Part shown: piece after piece, positions 15,132 through 24,014 of the stretch
Layout of the letters: every line of letters starts with the position of its first letter
Numbering within the stretch: the stretch's first letter is position 1
Program-made: the position numbers and the translations under genes
Notes under the pieces: generated by a model
What the model saw: only the letters and a program-made list of their open reading frames with translations
The model's database searches: none
Told to the model about the DNA's origin: nothing
NCBI RefSeq assembly: GCF_000564855.1
Contig: NZ_AYXG01000203.1
Coordinates: 1-64,000 of the forward strand
Reading direction: 5' to 3'
Source of the DNA: Actinokineospora spheciospongiae
GTDB lineage: Bacteria > Actinomycetota > Actinomycetes > Mycobacteriales > Pseudonocardiaceae
Length of the DNA: 64,000 nucleotides

Positions 15132-16028
15132 TCAACGACCCTCGACGACCCGCAGCACGGCGTCGAGGGTCTGTTGCACCCGCACCCCCCGGTGCACGTC
15201 GAGCGGGTGTTCGGTCCGCCCGTCGCGCACCAGGGCGGTGAAGTCGTCCAGCAGCGCCGAGTAGCACTCCGCCGCGGGCGTCGCCCGCCCCGGCAGCTCC
15301 AGGTACCCGGCGTCGCCGTAGACCGCCACGTCGGTGACGGTCGGGCGCATCGGCAGCCGCATCGAGAGGCTGGCGGTGCTGCTCGCCCCGCCCTCGTGCC
15401 GCAGCACCAGGTGCCACAGGTCGGGTTCGGTGCGGTGCGCCGACAGCACCTCGACGACCGGTCCGAGCGCCGCGTCGAGCAGGTCGAGCAGGTGCGGCCC
15501 GACGTCGGCCAGGGCGCCGCCGTCCTGCCGCCAGGCCGACTCCGAGTACGCCCCGCCCAGCAGCGCGCCGGACAGCCAGCGCGCGCTGGCACCGGCCCAC
15601 GCGCCGCCCGCCCGCACCTGCTCCAGCCACGCCCTGGTCTCCGGCGCGAACCGCCGGACGAACACGACCAGTGACGCCACCCCGGCCGCGTCCACCGCGT
15701 GCGCGACCGCCTTGGCCGATTGCAGGGAGTCCGCCACCGGCTTCTCCAGCAGGACGTGCCTGCCCGCCTCGGCCGCGCGGATCGCCAGCTCGCCCTGCAC
15801 CGCGGGCGGCACCGCGAATGCCACCGCGTCCACCCCGCTGATCAGCTCGTCCACGTCCCCGACCGCGGTGGCGCCCAGTGCGCCCGCCAGCTCGGCCGCC
15901 GCCTCCGGTCGCCTCGCCCACACCCCCGCCAGCTCGGTGCCGGGGTGCGCGGCGAGCCCCGGCCCGTGCACGGCCTGGGCCCATGGACCCGCCCCGACCA
16001 GTCCCACTCGCAGCACGTCGTCGCTCAT
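15132..16028 (-). CDS. Gfo/Idh/MocA family oxidoreductase
   Basis: A 298-residue NAD(P)-dependent oxidoreductase. The N-terminal Rossmann domain starts with VGLVGAGPWAQ (GAGPWA replaces GxGxxG, about 8-18), and EKP in VLLEKPVAD (about 91-99) is the family's catalytic lysine motif. The C-terminal alpha/beta domain holds the substrate site, likely a sugar or cyclitol. ATG 16028 has GGAGG nine bases upstream, so the ATG three codons earlier is rejected. It is convergent with the preceding gene and divergent from the Nudix gene. Confidence 0.85.
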   Translation of the reverse strand: MSDDVLRVGLVGAGPWAQAVHGPGLAAHPGTELAGVWARRPEAAAELAGALGATAVGDVDELISGVDAVAFAVPPAVQGELAIRAAEAGRHVLLEKPVADSLQSAKAVAHAVDAAGVASLVVFVRRFAPETRAWLEQVRAGGAWAGASARWLSGALLGGAYSESAWRQDGGALADVGPHLLDLLDAALGPVVEVLSAHRTEPDLWHLVLRHEGGASSTASLSMRLPMRPTVTDVAVYGDAGYLELPGRATPAAECYSALLDDFTALVRDGRTEHPLDVHRGVRVQQTLDAVLRVVEGR

Positions 16029-16116
16029 GCCGGTCATCCTCCGTGACCGCTGTCCACGAGCGACACCCGGCCATGACCTGGTTCGCACCAGGGGGTGCGC
16101 GGCGGTCCGGCCGGGT

Positions 16117-16122
16117 TAGGGT
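16117..16122 (+). promoter_or_regulatory. Leaderless -10 box of the Nudix/MBL operon
   Basis: TAGGGT six bases before GTG 16129. Confidence 0.55.
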
Positions 16123-16128
16123 CGAGGG

Positions 16129-17001
16129 GTGCCCGAACTGCCCGAGGAATTCGTCCTGCCCGCCGGTTCCGTACCGGACGAGGCACCGGACCTGCCCGCC
16201 GTGCCCAGGGACGCCGCGACCGTGATGCTGGTGCGCGACACCGACGGGCCGATCGAGGTGTTCCTGCTGCGCCGGGTCGTGGGGATGGCCTTCGCCGGGG
16301 GGATGACGGTGTTCCCCGGCGGTGGTGTGGACGAGCGGGACCTGGACGCCTCCGTGGCCTGGCACGGGCCGGACGCCGCGTGGTGGGCCGAGCGGTTCGG
16401 GTGTTCGGAGTCGCTGGCGCGGGCCCTGGTCTGCGCGGCGGTGCGGGAGACGTTCGAGGAGTCGGGGGTGCTGCTCGCGGGCCCCGACGCCGGGAGCGTC
16501 GTCTCGGACACGACGCCGTACCACGCGGCCCGGCAGGAGTTGGTGGACAAGGAGTACTCGTTCGCCTCGTTCCTGGCGGCGCACGGCCTGGTGCTGCGGG
16601 CGGACCTGTTGCGGCCGTGGGCGAACTGGGTGACCCCGGCGGAGGAACCGCGGCGGTACGACACCAGGTTCTTCCTCGCCGCGATGCCGGAGGGGCAACT
16701 CGCCGACGGCGCCACGACCGAGGCCGACGACGCCGGGTGGCAGCGGCCCGCCGAGGCGATCGAGGACTGGAAGCGCGGGGCGCGCGGGTTGATGCCGCCC
16801 ACCTGGGTGGCGTTGGCCGAGCTGGATTCCTGCGCCGGTGTCGCCGCGGCGATGGCGACCCCGCGGACCGTCGAGAAGATCATCCCGAAGGTGGTCCGGG
16901 ACGGCACCGCGCTGCGGGTCGTGCTCCCCGGGGACACCGGATACGGGGGCGCGGCGAACCACCTCGACGCGCGCCGGGACGACAGGCTGGAGCCCCGGTG
17001 A
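16129..17001 (+). CDS. Nudix hydrolase, NUDT19-like
   Basis: A 290-residue Nudix enzyme. The Nudix box is split: PGGGVDERD (63-71) is separated by a ~30-residue insert from AAVRETFEESGVLL (103-116), which holds the REUxEExGU metal-binding core. This split arrangement is typical of the NUDT19/RP2p group that hydrolyses CoA derivatives in animals; the bacterial substrate is uncertain. The C-terminus ends in a low-complexity basic tail. The stop overlaps the GTG of the MBL-fold gene, so the two are coupled. Confidence 0.85.
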   Translation: MPELPEEFVLPAGSVPDEAPDLPAVPRDAATVMLVRDTDGPIEVFLLRRVVGMAFAGGMTVFPGGGVDERDLDASVAWHGPDAAWWAERFGCSESLARALVCAAVRETFEESGVLLAGPDAGSVVSDTTPYHAARQELVDKEYSFASFLAAHGLVLRADLLRPWANWVTPAEEPRRYDTRFFLAAMPEGQLADGATTEADDAGWQRPAEAIEDWKRGARGLMPPTWVALAELDSCAGVAAAMATPRTVEKIIPKVVRDGTALRVVLPGDTGYGGAANHLDARRDDRLEPR

Positions 17002-17777
17002 GCCACCCGGCGTACGGGGTCCCGCGGTCGGTCACGCCGTTCGCTTCCGTCGTGCTGGAGGACAACCCCGGACCGATGACCCTGGACGGGACCAACACCT
17101 GGCTGCTGCGGGCGCCGGGCGCCCCGGGGTGCGTCGTGGTGGACCCCGGGGAGGAGGACGTCCCCCACCTGGAGCGCGTGCTCGCCGCCGCGGGTCCGGT
17201 CGAGGCGGTCCTGATCACGCACCACCACGGGGACCACGTGGGCGGGGCGGAGTGGTTGGCGCGGCGGGCCGACGCGCCGGTGCGGGCCTTCGACCCCGCG
17301 CTGTGCCGGGGGTCGGGGCCGTTGCGGGACGGTGAGGTGCTGGCGCACGCGGGGTTGTCCCTCGAGGTGTTGCACACCCCCGGGCACACCGGGGACTCGG
17401 TGTGCTTCGCGCTGGAGCACGACGGGGTGTCGGCGGTGGTGACCGGGGACACGGTGCTGGGGCGCGGCACCACCGTGATCATCCCGCCGGACGGGAAGTT
17501 GGGCGAGTACCTGGATTCGTTGCGGGAGTTGGCCGGGCGCAGCGGGTGGGTGCTGCCGGGGCACGGGCCGGAGTTGGCGGACCTCGCCGCGGTCGCCGGG
17601 CAGTACCTGGCGCACCGGGAGGGGCGGTTGGAGCAGATCCGGGTCGCCCTGGGGGTCCTGGGTGCGGGGGCTTCGGCTCGGGAGGTGGTGGAGGTCGTCT
17701 ACGCGGATGTCGACCGGGGGTTATGGCCCGCTGCTGAGCTGTCGGTGATGGCCCAGTTGGAGTACCTGCGGGGGTAG
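16998..17777 (+). CDS. MBL-fold metal hydrolase (Rv3677c-like)
   Basis: A 259-residue metallo-beta-lactamase-fold hydrolase. The zinc motif THHHGDH lies at 74-80, with HTPGHT, TGDTVLGRG and LPGHGP as the downstream metal ligands. The C-terminal helical extension resembles LACTB2-type hydrolases, which act as endoribonucleases or thioester hydrolases. The GTG start overlaps the Nudix stop codon. In mycobacteria the homologue lies next to crp; here a dnaN paralogue and an MFS gene intervene. Confidence 0.88.
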   Translation: MSHPAYGVPRSVTPFASVVLEDNPGPMTLDGTNTWLLRAPGAPGCVVVDPGEEDVPHLERVLAAAGPVEAVLITHHHGDHVGGAEWLARRADAPVRAFDPALCRGSGPLRDGEVLAHAGLSLEVLHTPGHTGDSVCFALEHDGVSAVVTGDTVLGRGTTVIIPPDGKLGEYLDSLRELAGRSGWVLPGHGPELADLAAVAGQYLAHREGRLEQIRVALGVLGAGASAREVVEVVYADVDRGLWPAAELSVMAQLEYLRG

Positions 17778-17881
17778 TCCCCGGGACCGTGGCTGCCCGG
17801 GTCGAGTGCTCTCGGCCCGGTGCGGGGGTGGCGGATCACTGTGGAGTTGTCAAGGAACGCGGGGAAGGGGAGTGGGGGCGG

Positions 17882-18985
17882 TCAGGGCTGGGGCGGACGG
17901 ATGGGGACGAGGATGTACTTGATGTTCACCTCCCCCGGGTCCACGGCGGTGAGGATGGTGGCGCGCATCCCGGGCTGGATGGCCAGGTGGACCTCGCCGC
18001 CCGCGAAGGGGCGTAAGGCGTCCACGAGGTAGCGGGCCTGGTAGCTGGGGCTGGTGCGGCCGTCGTGGGTGGTGGCCTTGAGGGTTTCCTCCGCTTCGCC
18101 CGACTGCTGGTTGGCGCTGCGGAGGCGGAGGTGGGAATCGCCCACCTCCAGGTGCACCACCCCTCGGGTGTCGGCGTAGAGGGAGGTTCGGCGGACGGCG
18201 GCGAGGAGGGCGTCGGCGTCCGCTTCCACCCTGGTGTCCACCTTGGACAAGACTACGTTGCCCTCGTTGACGAAGGTGCCGTCGAGGACGGCCGTGGTCG
18301 CCGTCGAGCGGCGCCAGGACAGCGAGAACGTGTTGTGGGCCGACCGGAGGGTCACCTCGTGCTCGCCCATTACCTGTTTCCCCACCTCCGCGAGCAGGGT
18401 GGCGGGGACCAGGGCGTCGACCGGGTCGCTCTGGGCGGTCCAGGGGATGGTGGCGATGGCCATCCGGTAGCGGTCGGTCGCGCGGAGGATCAGGCGGCCG
18501 CCCTCGCTCTGCACGCGGACCCCCGTGAAGATGGGCAGGGCGTCGTCGCGAGAGGCGGTTCCGGCCACTGTGGACAATGCGGTGGCCAGGTGGGTGCCGG
18601 AGACGGTTCCGTTGGCGGTGTCCTGCCGCGGTGGGGTTCCCGGGTGCAGGTCGATGTCCAGCAGGGGGAGGGCGAAGCGGGCGCCCTCGGTGCGGATGGC
18701 GAGGCGGGAGCCCTCGACCACCAGGCGGATCTGCGGGGCGGTGAGGGCGCGTAGGGTTTCCGCCAGCGGTTTGGCCGGGACGAGTGCCCGGCCCTCCGCG
18801 TGCACGAGGGCCGGGCACTCGACCCTGGCGGAGCGTTCGCGGTCGCTCGCTTCGAGGACCACGCCTTCCGCGGTGGCGGTGATGACCACCCCGCTGAGGA
18901 CGGGGTCCAGCAATTTGCCGGGGACCAGGCGGACCAGGTCGGCCGCGGCGGCGGCCAGGTGCTCTGTGGTGACGGTGAGATCCAT
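17882..18985 (-). CDS. DNA polymerase III beta clamp paralogue
   Basis: A 367-residue protein with the three-domain sliding-clamp fold. Family landmarks are the N-terminal MDLTVTTEHLAAAAADLVRL, the mid-protein LPIFTGVRV and ATDRYRMAIA, and the C-terminal YQARYLVDALRPF and ILTAV. The C-terminal end lacks the classical PMR(L/I/V) tail and reads VNIKYILVPIRP. The essential dnaN normally sits by dnaA at the origin, so this is probably a second clamp, as some actinomycetes carry. The ATG at 18985 has TACCTT seven bases upstream (leaderless). No SOS box is seen. Confidence 0.85.
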   Translation of the reverse strand: MDLTVTTEHLAAAAADLVRLVPGKLLDPVLSGVVITATAEGVVLEASDRERSARVECPALVHAEGRALVPAKPLAETLRALTAPQIRLVVEGSRLAIRTEGARFALPLLDIDLHPGTPPRQDTANGTVSGTHLATALSTVAGTASRDDALPIFTGVRVQSEGGRLILRATDRYRMAIATIPWTAQSDPVDALVPATLLAEVGKQVMGEHEVTLRSAHNTFSLSWRRSTATTAVLDGTFVNEGNVVLSKVDTRVEADADALLAAVRRTSLYADTRGVVHLEVGDSHLRLRSANQQSGEAEETLKATTHDGRTSPSYQARYLVDALRPFAGGEVHLAIQPGMRATILTAVDPGEVNIKYILVPIRPPQP

Positions 18986-18992
18986 GGCGCCG

Positions 18993-18998
18993 AAGGTA
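18993..18998 (-). promoter_or_regulatory. Leaderless -10 box of the beta clamp paralogue
   Basis: TACCTT seven bases before ATG 18985 on the minus strand. Confidence 0.5.
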
Positions 18999-19025
18999 GC
19001 GACGGCCACCGACAAGCGCGAAAAG

Positions 19026-19051
19026 TTGTCCACAGGCCCCTTGTGGCCTGT
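19026..19051. promoter_or_regulatory. DnaA-box 9-mer overlapping a hairpin
   Basis: TTGTCCACA (19026-19034) is a perfect match to the actinobacterial DnaA box. A 7-bp inverted repeat (19032-19038 with 19045-19051) overlaps it and may terminate the upstream MFS transcript. Confidence 0.45.
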
Positions 19052-19063
19052 CACCCGACCGGG

Positions 19064-20302
19064 TCAGGTCAGGGCGGGAACCCGGTCTTCCGCCTGGTCG
19101 GCGGCGTCCTGGACGGTCGAGCGGCGCAGGTAGACCACCACGGCGAACAGCAGGCCGACCACGCACGCGGCGACGTAGGCCGCCCACACCCCGACGTGCT
19201 CCACCAACTGCCCGGACACCGACTGGCCGAAGGCGAGGCCCAGGGTGACCGCGGTGATCACCCAGCCGAACGCCTCGGTGGCGCTGCTCTGCGGGGCCAC
19301 CAGCTCGATCGCCGCCGAGTGGGCGGTCGCCTGCGGGGTGACGAGCATCCCCGCGACCAGCAGGACGATGCCCAGGCTGATCAGGGAGGTGGGGATGGCC
19401 AGCAGTGCCACCAGGACCGAGAAGCCCGCCAGCAGCGCGGGCAGCCGCAGGCTCATCGGGCGCGGCCACGGGCGGACGCCGTAGAACACGCCGAACGCGA
19501 CCGAGCTGATCGACCACAGGCCCAGCAGCAGCCCGCCCGCCGGGGCGTTGCCGGTGGCGGTCGCGGCGGCCGGGACGGCGACCTCGACGAAGCCGATGGT
19601 GACGCCGAAGCCCATCGCGGCCAGGGCCACCGTGCGCAGGCCCGGGCTGGCGAGCGCGCCGAGCAGACCACCCCTGGCCGCGTTCGGGGCGGGGCGGACG
19701 CGGCGGATGGTCGGGGTCAGGGCGAAGCCGAAGGCGCCGACGACCATGCAGGCCGCGCCCGCGACCACGCCGGTGCCCGCCCACGGGGCGGCGATCAGCA
19801 CGCCGGACAGGGCTGGGCCCAGGATGAAGAAGACCTCCATGCTGATGGCCTCGTAGGCGAGGGCGGCGTCGCGCACCGGACCGGCGGGCACCAGCCGGGT
19901 CCACATGGCCCGCGAGGCCGCGCCGATCATCGGTTCGGTGATGCCCACGCCGAAGCCGAAGGCGATGAGGACCGGGGTGGGCGCGCCGCTCTCCACCGCG
20001 AGCACCGAGGCGGTGACCACGAGGGCGAACAGGGTGGCGGTGACGAGCAGCGGCAGGGTCGGGCCGACCCGGTCCATGATCCGGCCCTGCGCCACCGAGC
20101 CGATCGCCACGCCGACCAGCGCCGCCGCCGAGACCAGGCCCGCGCTGGCGAACGAGCCGGTGGCGTCCTGGACGTAGAACAGCATGGCCAGGCCGATCAT
20201 GGCCACCGGCAGGCGCCCGAGCAGGGAGGTCAGCACGGGGCCGCGGGCACCCGGGGCGGTCAGGGCAGCGCGGTAGTCGGACAGGCCGGTGGAATGGGAC
20301 AT
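19064..20302 (-). CDS. MFS transporter
   Basis: A 412-residue carrier with about twelve membrane helices. The GRIMDRVGP loop between helices 2 and 3 and the paired six-helix halves mark it as a major facilitator member of the drug or sugar efflux type. The ATG at 20302 is bracketed by palindromic operators (20305-20338), one of them a perfect 16-mer, so it is probably controlled by a TetR-type repressor encoded elsewhere. It shares fold but not close sequence with the MFS at 30-1217. Confidence 0.85.
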   Translation of the reverse strand: MSHSTGLSDYRAALTAPGARGPVLTSLLGRLPVAMIGLAMLFYVQDATGSFASAGLVSAAALVGVAIGSVAQGRIMDRVGPTLPLLVTATLFALVVTASVLAVESGAPTPVLIAFGFGVGITEPMIGAASRAMWTRLVPAGPVRDAALAYEAISMEVFFILGPALSGVLIAAPWAGTGVVAGAACMVVGAFGFALTPTIRRVRPAPNAARGGLLGALASPGLRTVALAAMGFGVTIGFVEVAVPAAATATGNAPAGGLLLGLWSISSVAFGVFYGVRPWPRPMSLRLPALLAGFSVLVALLAIPTSLISLGIVLLVAGMLVTPQATAHSAAIELVAPQSSATEAFGWVITAVTLGLAFGQSVSGQLVEHVGVWAAYVAACVVGLLFAVVVYLRRSTVQDAADQAEDRVPALT

Positions 20303-20304
20303 GC

Positions 20305-20338
20305 GTACCAGTATGCACACTCTGGTACGGCCGTACCA
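20305..20338. promoter_or_regulatory. Palindromic operator upstream of the MFS gene
   Basis: TGGTACGGCCGTACCA at 20323-20338 is a perfect 16-bp palindrome. A third half-site GTACCAG at 20305-20311 pairs with CTGGTAC at 20322-20328. This is the arrangement of TetR-family operators covering a promoter. Confidence 0.6.
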
Positions 20339-20641
20339 ATAATTTTCCGGTGGTCTCGGACACCGTCGGTATGTCAGGTCTCGATCCTGTAACGGTATGT
20401 CGGATTTCGGGAGGAACCGGGCAACCGAACCCGCAGAAGGTGAGTCCTTGAGGGTGAAAACCCTTGAGCGAGGGGTGGGGGTCCGTGCGACGCTTGCCCC
20501 ACACGACTCCCTCCGGTGAAGAGGTTCGGGGCCTGGGCCGGAGGGCGGGGAGCGTGGGCTGTCGGGGGATGGTCCGCGCACAGCGGAGGGCCGGTGCGCC
20601 GCGTCGGGGGCGGCGCCCGGCCCTTCGTCACGTCCGGGGAC
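20339..20641. other. Non-coding stretch between MFS and crp
   Basis: No gene is supported. A short direct repeat CGGTATGTC occurs twice (about 20368 and 20393). Otherwise I see nothing before the crp terminator. Confidence 0.5.
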
Positions 20642-20680
20642 GGGGAAGAGGCCGCGGTCGGTGACCGCGGCCTCTTCCCC
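20642..20680 (-). terminator. Hairpin terminator after crp
   Basis: Perfect 18-bp stem (20642-20659 with 20663-20680) closed by a three-base GGT loop, 11 bp beyond the crp stop. Confidence 0.85.
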
Positions 20681-20691
20681 TGCTCATGCGC

Positions 20692-21366
20692 TCAGCGCGC
20701 GCGTCTGGCGAGCCGCTCCGGGTCGAGGATCAGCACGCTCTTGCCCTCGAGCCGCAGCCAGCCACGGTGCGCGAAGTCGGCCAGCGCCTTGTTCACGGTC
20801 TCGCGGGAGGCGCCGACGTACTGGGCGATCTCCTCCTGCGTCAGGTCGTGGGTGACCCGCAGCAGGCCCGCCTCCTGGCTGCCGAAGCGCTGCGCGAGCT
20901 GCAGCAGCGCCTTGGCGACCCGGCCGGGCACGTCCGTGAAGATCAGGTCGGCCAGCATCCCGTTCGTCCGGCGCAGCCTCCTGGCGATCACCCGCAGCAA
21001 CTGCTCGGCGATCTCCGGTCGGTTGGCGATCCACTGCCGCAGCGCCGGTCGGTCCATCGTCACCGCGCGGACCTCGGTGACCGTCGTCGCGGTCGACGTC
21101 CGCGGACCCGGGTCGAAGATCGACAGCTCGCCGAACATGTCCGACGGGCCGAAGATCCCCAGCAGGTTCTCCCTGCCGTCGGGCGACTTGCGGCCGAGCT
21201 TCACCTTGCCGGACTGGATGATGTACAGCCGGTCACCGGGCTCGCCCTCCGCGAAGATCACATGTCCACGGGGGAACTCCACCGACTCGAGTGTCTGTGC
21301 GAGCGCTTCGGCCGCGGCCGGCTCGACCCCTTGGAAGATGCCCGCACGGGCCAGGGTCTCATCCAC
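20692..21366 (-). CDS. crp: Crp/Fnr-family cAMP receptor protein
   Basis: A 224-residue regulator, the same length as M. tuberculosis Rv3676 and very similar along its length as I recall it. The cyclic-nucleotide domain carries the phosphate-binding cassette [19 protein letters not shown] (78-96), and the C-terminal winged helix has the recognition helix at about 186-197 ([12 protein letters not shown]). It should bind TGTGA-N6-TCACA-like sites. The GTG at 21366 has AGGAGG seven bases upstream, so longer frames are rejected. The terminator is very strong, and the 83-residue gene upstream is on the same strand. Confidence 0.95.
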   Translation of the reverse strand: MDETLARAGIFQGVEPAAAEALAQTLESVEFPRGHVIFAEGEPGDRLYIIQSGKVKLGRKSPDGRENLLGIFGPSDMFGELSIFDPGPRTSTATTVTEVRAVTMDRPALRQWIANRPEIAEQLLRVIARRLRRTNGMLADLIFTDVPGRVAKALLQLAQRFGSQEAGLLRVTHDLTQEEIAQYVGASRETVNKALADFAHRGWLRLEGKSVLILDPERLARRAR

Positions 21367-21524
21367 CTCGGTCCTCCTGTTTCCACCCGGCGGCCACGAG
21401 GCTGCGCCGCCGATCACTAACAGACAGTGTAGGGGGTGACCCCAGTTCCTCTGGGAGCCGCGCCGACCGTCCGGTAACAAACCTCCGGCGCAGGTCACCG
21501 CCCCAACCGCTCGACCTTAGCGCC

Positions 21525-21776
21525 CTACCCCCGACCCCGGCGACCGCGCAGCTTCGCGGCCCGGCCGCCGAGCCTGCGCAGCCGGAACAACTCCAGGGCC
21601 CGGCCGATGCCGTGGCCGTAGAGCGCGCGCACCTCGTCCGGGCGGGCCTGCTCCAGGAATTCCTCCACGTCGGTCTCCTGGACGGCGACGTGGCGCAGGC
21701 GGGCCTCGACCCGCTCCATGAACAGCGCGAAGAACATGATCACCAGCGGTACCGCGAACACGAACCAGACAGCCAT
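21525..21776 (-). CDS. Small membrane protein (Rv3675 position)
   Basis: An 83-residue protein: one N-terminal membrane helix (about 3-20), an acidic segment (TDVEEFLEQARPDEVRALY) and a very basic tail. The function is unknown. A small membrane protein also sits between crp and nth in mycobacteria (Rv3675). The ATG at 21776 has only a modest GAGGAT-like site upstream. Confidence 0.65.
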   Translation of the reverse strand: MAVWFVFAVPLVIMFFALFMERVEARLRHVAVQETDVEEFLEQARPDEVRALYGHGIGRALELFRLRRLGGRAAKLRGRRGRG

Positions 21777-21890
21777 GGGTCGTAGATCCTCAGCTCGTCG
21801 TCCATCCGGAACCCGGGGCTCCCGGTCCGGTCAAGGGGGTGGTCGTCTCAGAAGACGTCCGGTGCACATCTCGGGTTGTCCGACGGCCCG

Positions 21891-21896
21891 TAGGCT
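21891..21896 (+). promoter_or_regulatory. Leaderless -10 box of the nth operon
   Basis: TAGGCT six bases before GTG 21903. Confidence 0.55.
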
Positions 21897-21902
21897 ATCG
21901 AG

Positions 21903-22706
21903 GTGCCTCCCACCACCCGACGACCGCCCCGCGCAGCAGCTCCGGTGGACGGCGGACCGGGGATCGCCCTCACCCGCCGCGCCCGCCGGATGGTGCGCGC
22001 GCTGGCCGAGGGCTACCCGGACGCCCACTGCGAACTCGACTTCACCAACCCGCTCGAGCTGGCGGTGGCGACCATCCTGTCCGCCCAGTGCACGGACAAG
22101 AAGGTCAACGAGACCACCCCTGCCCTGTTCGCGCGGTACCGCACCGCCGCCGACTACGCGGGCGCCGAGCGCACCGAACTCGAAGAGCTGATCCGGGCCA
22201 CGGGCTTCTACCGGAACAAGACCAGCTCCCTGATGGGCCTCGGCGCCGCGCTCGTGGAGAAGTTCGACGGCGAGGTGCCGGGCACGCTCGACGAGCTGGT
22301 CACGCTCCCCGGCATCGGCCGCAAGACCGCCAACGTCATCCTCGGCAACGCCTTCGACGTCCCCGGCATCACCGTCGACACCCACTTCGGCAGGCTGGTC
22401 CGCCGGTGGGGGTGGACGGAAGAGGAGGACCCGGTCAAGGTCGAGCACGCGATCGGCCCGCTGATCCCGCGCAAGGACTGGACGATGGCCTCGCACTGGA
22501 TCATCTTCCACGGCAGGCGGGTCTGCCACGCCCGCAAGCCCGCCTGCGGCGCCTGCTTCCTGGCCCCGGAGTGCCCGTCGTTCGGCGAGGGGCCCACCGA
22601 GCCGGACAAGGCCGCCAAGCTGGTCAAGGGCGTGGAGGCCGAGCACCTGCTGGAACTGGCCGAGCGGGTCCGCGGCGGCTACCGGCCGGGGAAGTCGACC
22701 GGGTGA
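21903..22706 (+). CDS. nth: Endonuclease III
   Basis: A 267-residue base-excision-repair glycosylase/AP lyase for oxidised pyrimidines. The helix-hairpin-helix [11 protein letters not shown] carries catalytic Lys141 and is followed by catalytic Asp159 in VDTHFGRL. The 4Fe-4S cluster ligands are C208, C215, C218 and C224 (C-x6-C-x2-C-x5-C). A ~20-residue basic/Ala-Pro extension precedes the core. It starts the coupled run nth-tlpA-nudix-marP, where each of the first two junctions overlaps by four bases. Confidence 0.96.
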   Translation: MPPTTRRPPRAAAPVDGGPGIALTRRARRMVRALAEGYPDAHCELDFTNPLELAVATILSAQCTDKKVNETTPALFARYRTAADYAGAERTELEELIRATGFYRNKTSSLMGLGAALVEKFDGEVPGTLDELVTLPGIGRKTANVILGNAFDVPGITVDTHFGRLVRRWGWTEEEDPVKVEHAIGPLIPRKDWTMASHWIIFHGRRVCHARKPACGACFLAPECPSFGEGPTEPDKAAKLVKGVEAEHLLELAERVRGGYRPGKSTG

Positions 22707-23302
22707 GCACCCGGCTGCGGTGGGTGCTGGTCGCGGTGGTCCTGCTGGTCGCCGGGGCGGTCGCGGTGTGGCCGAGGGGCGACGACCCGGCCCCGGTGTC
22801 CGCTTCCGCACCGGACCTGACCGGACCCAGGAAGGCCGCCGACCTCGCCCCCTGCGCCGCGACCGGGCCCGGTCCGGAGGTGCTGCGGTCGGTGACCGCG
22901 ACCTGCCTGGCCACCGGGGAACCGGTCGGCGCGGGCAACGCGCTCGGGGGTCGGGACGTCCTGGTGAACGTGTGGGCAACCTGGTGCCAGCCGTGCCGCG
23001 AGGAGCTGCCGGTGCTGGCCGAGTACGCGACCGCGGCGGACGCGGTCGACGTGGTCGGCCTGGCCGTGCAGAGTCCGGAGGCCGACGCGCTGTCCCTGCT
23101 GACCACGCTGGGCGTGCGCCTCCCGAACCTGTTCGACGGCGGCGGCGCGGTCGCGAAGGCGCTCAAGGTGCCCGACGCCCTGCCCGCCTCCTACCTCATC
23201 TCCGCCGACGGCGCGGTCACCTTCGTGACCCAGCCCCGGGTCTTCCGGACGGTGGAGGACGTGCGCGCCGCGGTGGCGCGCCTGCGCGAAGGGACCCGAT
23301 GA
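22703..23302 (+). CDS. TlpA/ResA-type membrane-anchored thioredoxin (Rv3673c-like)
   Basis: A 199-residue protein with an N-terminal membrane anchor (about 7-24) and an extracytoplasmic thioredoxin fold. The redox motif is WCQPC (C95, C98), and the cis-Pro lies in LPASYLI. Two further cysteines, C51 and C68, form the TlpA-family N-terminal pair. It likely reduces disulfides or haem-binding cysteines of exported proteins. The GTG start overlaps the nth stop codon, and its stop overlaps the Nudix ATG. Confidence 0.9.
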   Translation: MSTRLRWVLVAVVLLVAGAVAVWPRGDDPAPVSASAPDLTGPRKAADLAPCAATGPGPEVLRSVTATCLATGEPVGAGNALGGRDVLVNVWATWCQPCREELPVLAEYATAADAVDVVGLAVQSPEADALSLLTTLGVRLPNLFDGGGAVAKALKVPDALPASYLISADGAVTFVTQPRVFRTVEDVRAAVARLREGTR

Positions 23303-24012
23303 CGCACGGACCGCTGGTGGACCCGGCCACGCTGCCCGAGTGGATCAGACCGCTCGTCGCGGCGACCGCCGACCTGGACGCGGACCTGTGGCGCCGGTTC
23401 TCCGAGCCCACCGGCCGGGTCCGCGACGCCGCGGTCCTGATCCTGCTCGGCGAGGACCCCGAACACGGCCCCGACCTGCTGTTCCAGCTACGCGCCGACA
23501 CCGGGGGCAGCCACTCCGGGCAGGTCGCCTTCCCCGGCGGTTCGGCCGAGCCCGAGGACGGCGGCCCGGTGGCGACGGCGCTGCGCGAGGCCGTCGAGGA
23601 GACCGGGCTGGACCCGTCCGGCGTGGTCCCGGTGGCGCTGCTGCCACCGCTGTTCGTACCGGTCTCCGGCTTCCACGTGACCCCGGTGCTGGGCTGGTGG
23701 CGGACGCCGAGCCCGGTCGGCCCGGTCGACCCGGCGGAGTCGCAGGCGGTGGCCAGGGTGCCGGTCGCGCACCTGGTCGACCCGGCGAACCGGTTCCGCG
23801 TCGGTCACCCGTCCGGGTTCACCGGGCCCGCGTTCGCCGCGCCGGGGATGCTGGTGTGGGGCTTCACGGCGGGGCTGCTGACCATGGTGCTGGCCACCGC
23901 GGGCTGGGAGCGGCCGTGGGACACCTCGGACGTGCGCGACCTCGACGCCGCGTGGCGCTCGGTCGGGTCCGCGGGCGCCGTCGGGTCCGCGGACGTCGGC
24001 GCGGAGGTCTGA
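23299..24012 (+). CDS. Nudix hydrolase, CoA pyrophosphatase type (Rv3672c-like)
   Basis: A 237-residue enzyme with a complete Nudix box at 80-103 (GGSAEPEDG...REAVEETGL), preceded by the coenzyme-A-type signature LLFQLRADTGGSHSGQVAFPGG. It should cleave CoA or related dinucleotides to 3',5'-ADP and 4'-phosphopantetheine. The C-terminal tail has a GSAGAVGSADVG repeat of low complexity. The ATG overlaps the previous stop by four bases, and marP follows after 2 bp. Confidence 0.9.
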   Translation: MTHGPLVDPATLPEWIRPLVAATADLDADLWRRFSEPTGRVRDAAVLILLGEDPEHGPDLLFQLRADTGGSHSGQVAFPGGSAEPEDGGPVATALREAVEETGLDPSGVVPVALLPPLFVPVSGFHVTPVLGWWRTPSPVGPVDPAESQAVARVPVAHLVDPANRFRVGHPSGFTGPAFAAPGMLVWGFTAGLLTMVLATAGWERPWDTSDVRDLDAAWRSVGSAGAVGSADVGAEV

Positions 24013-24014
24013 GC

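Noticed and set aside
15138-15170. 10-bp inverted repeat taken as a terminator
   Set aside because: It lies within the 3' coding end of the oxidoreductase with a 13-base loop; too weak to call, though it could end the convergent transcript.
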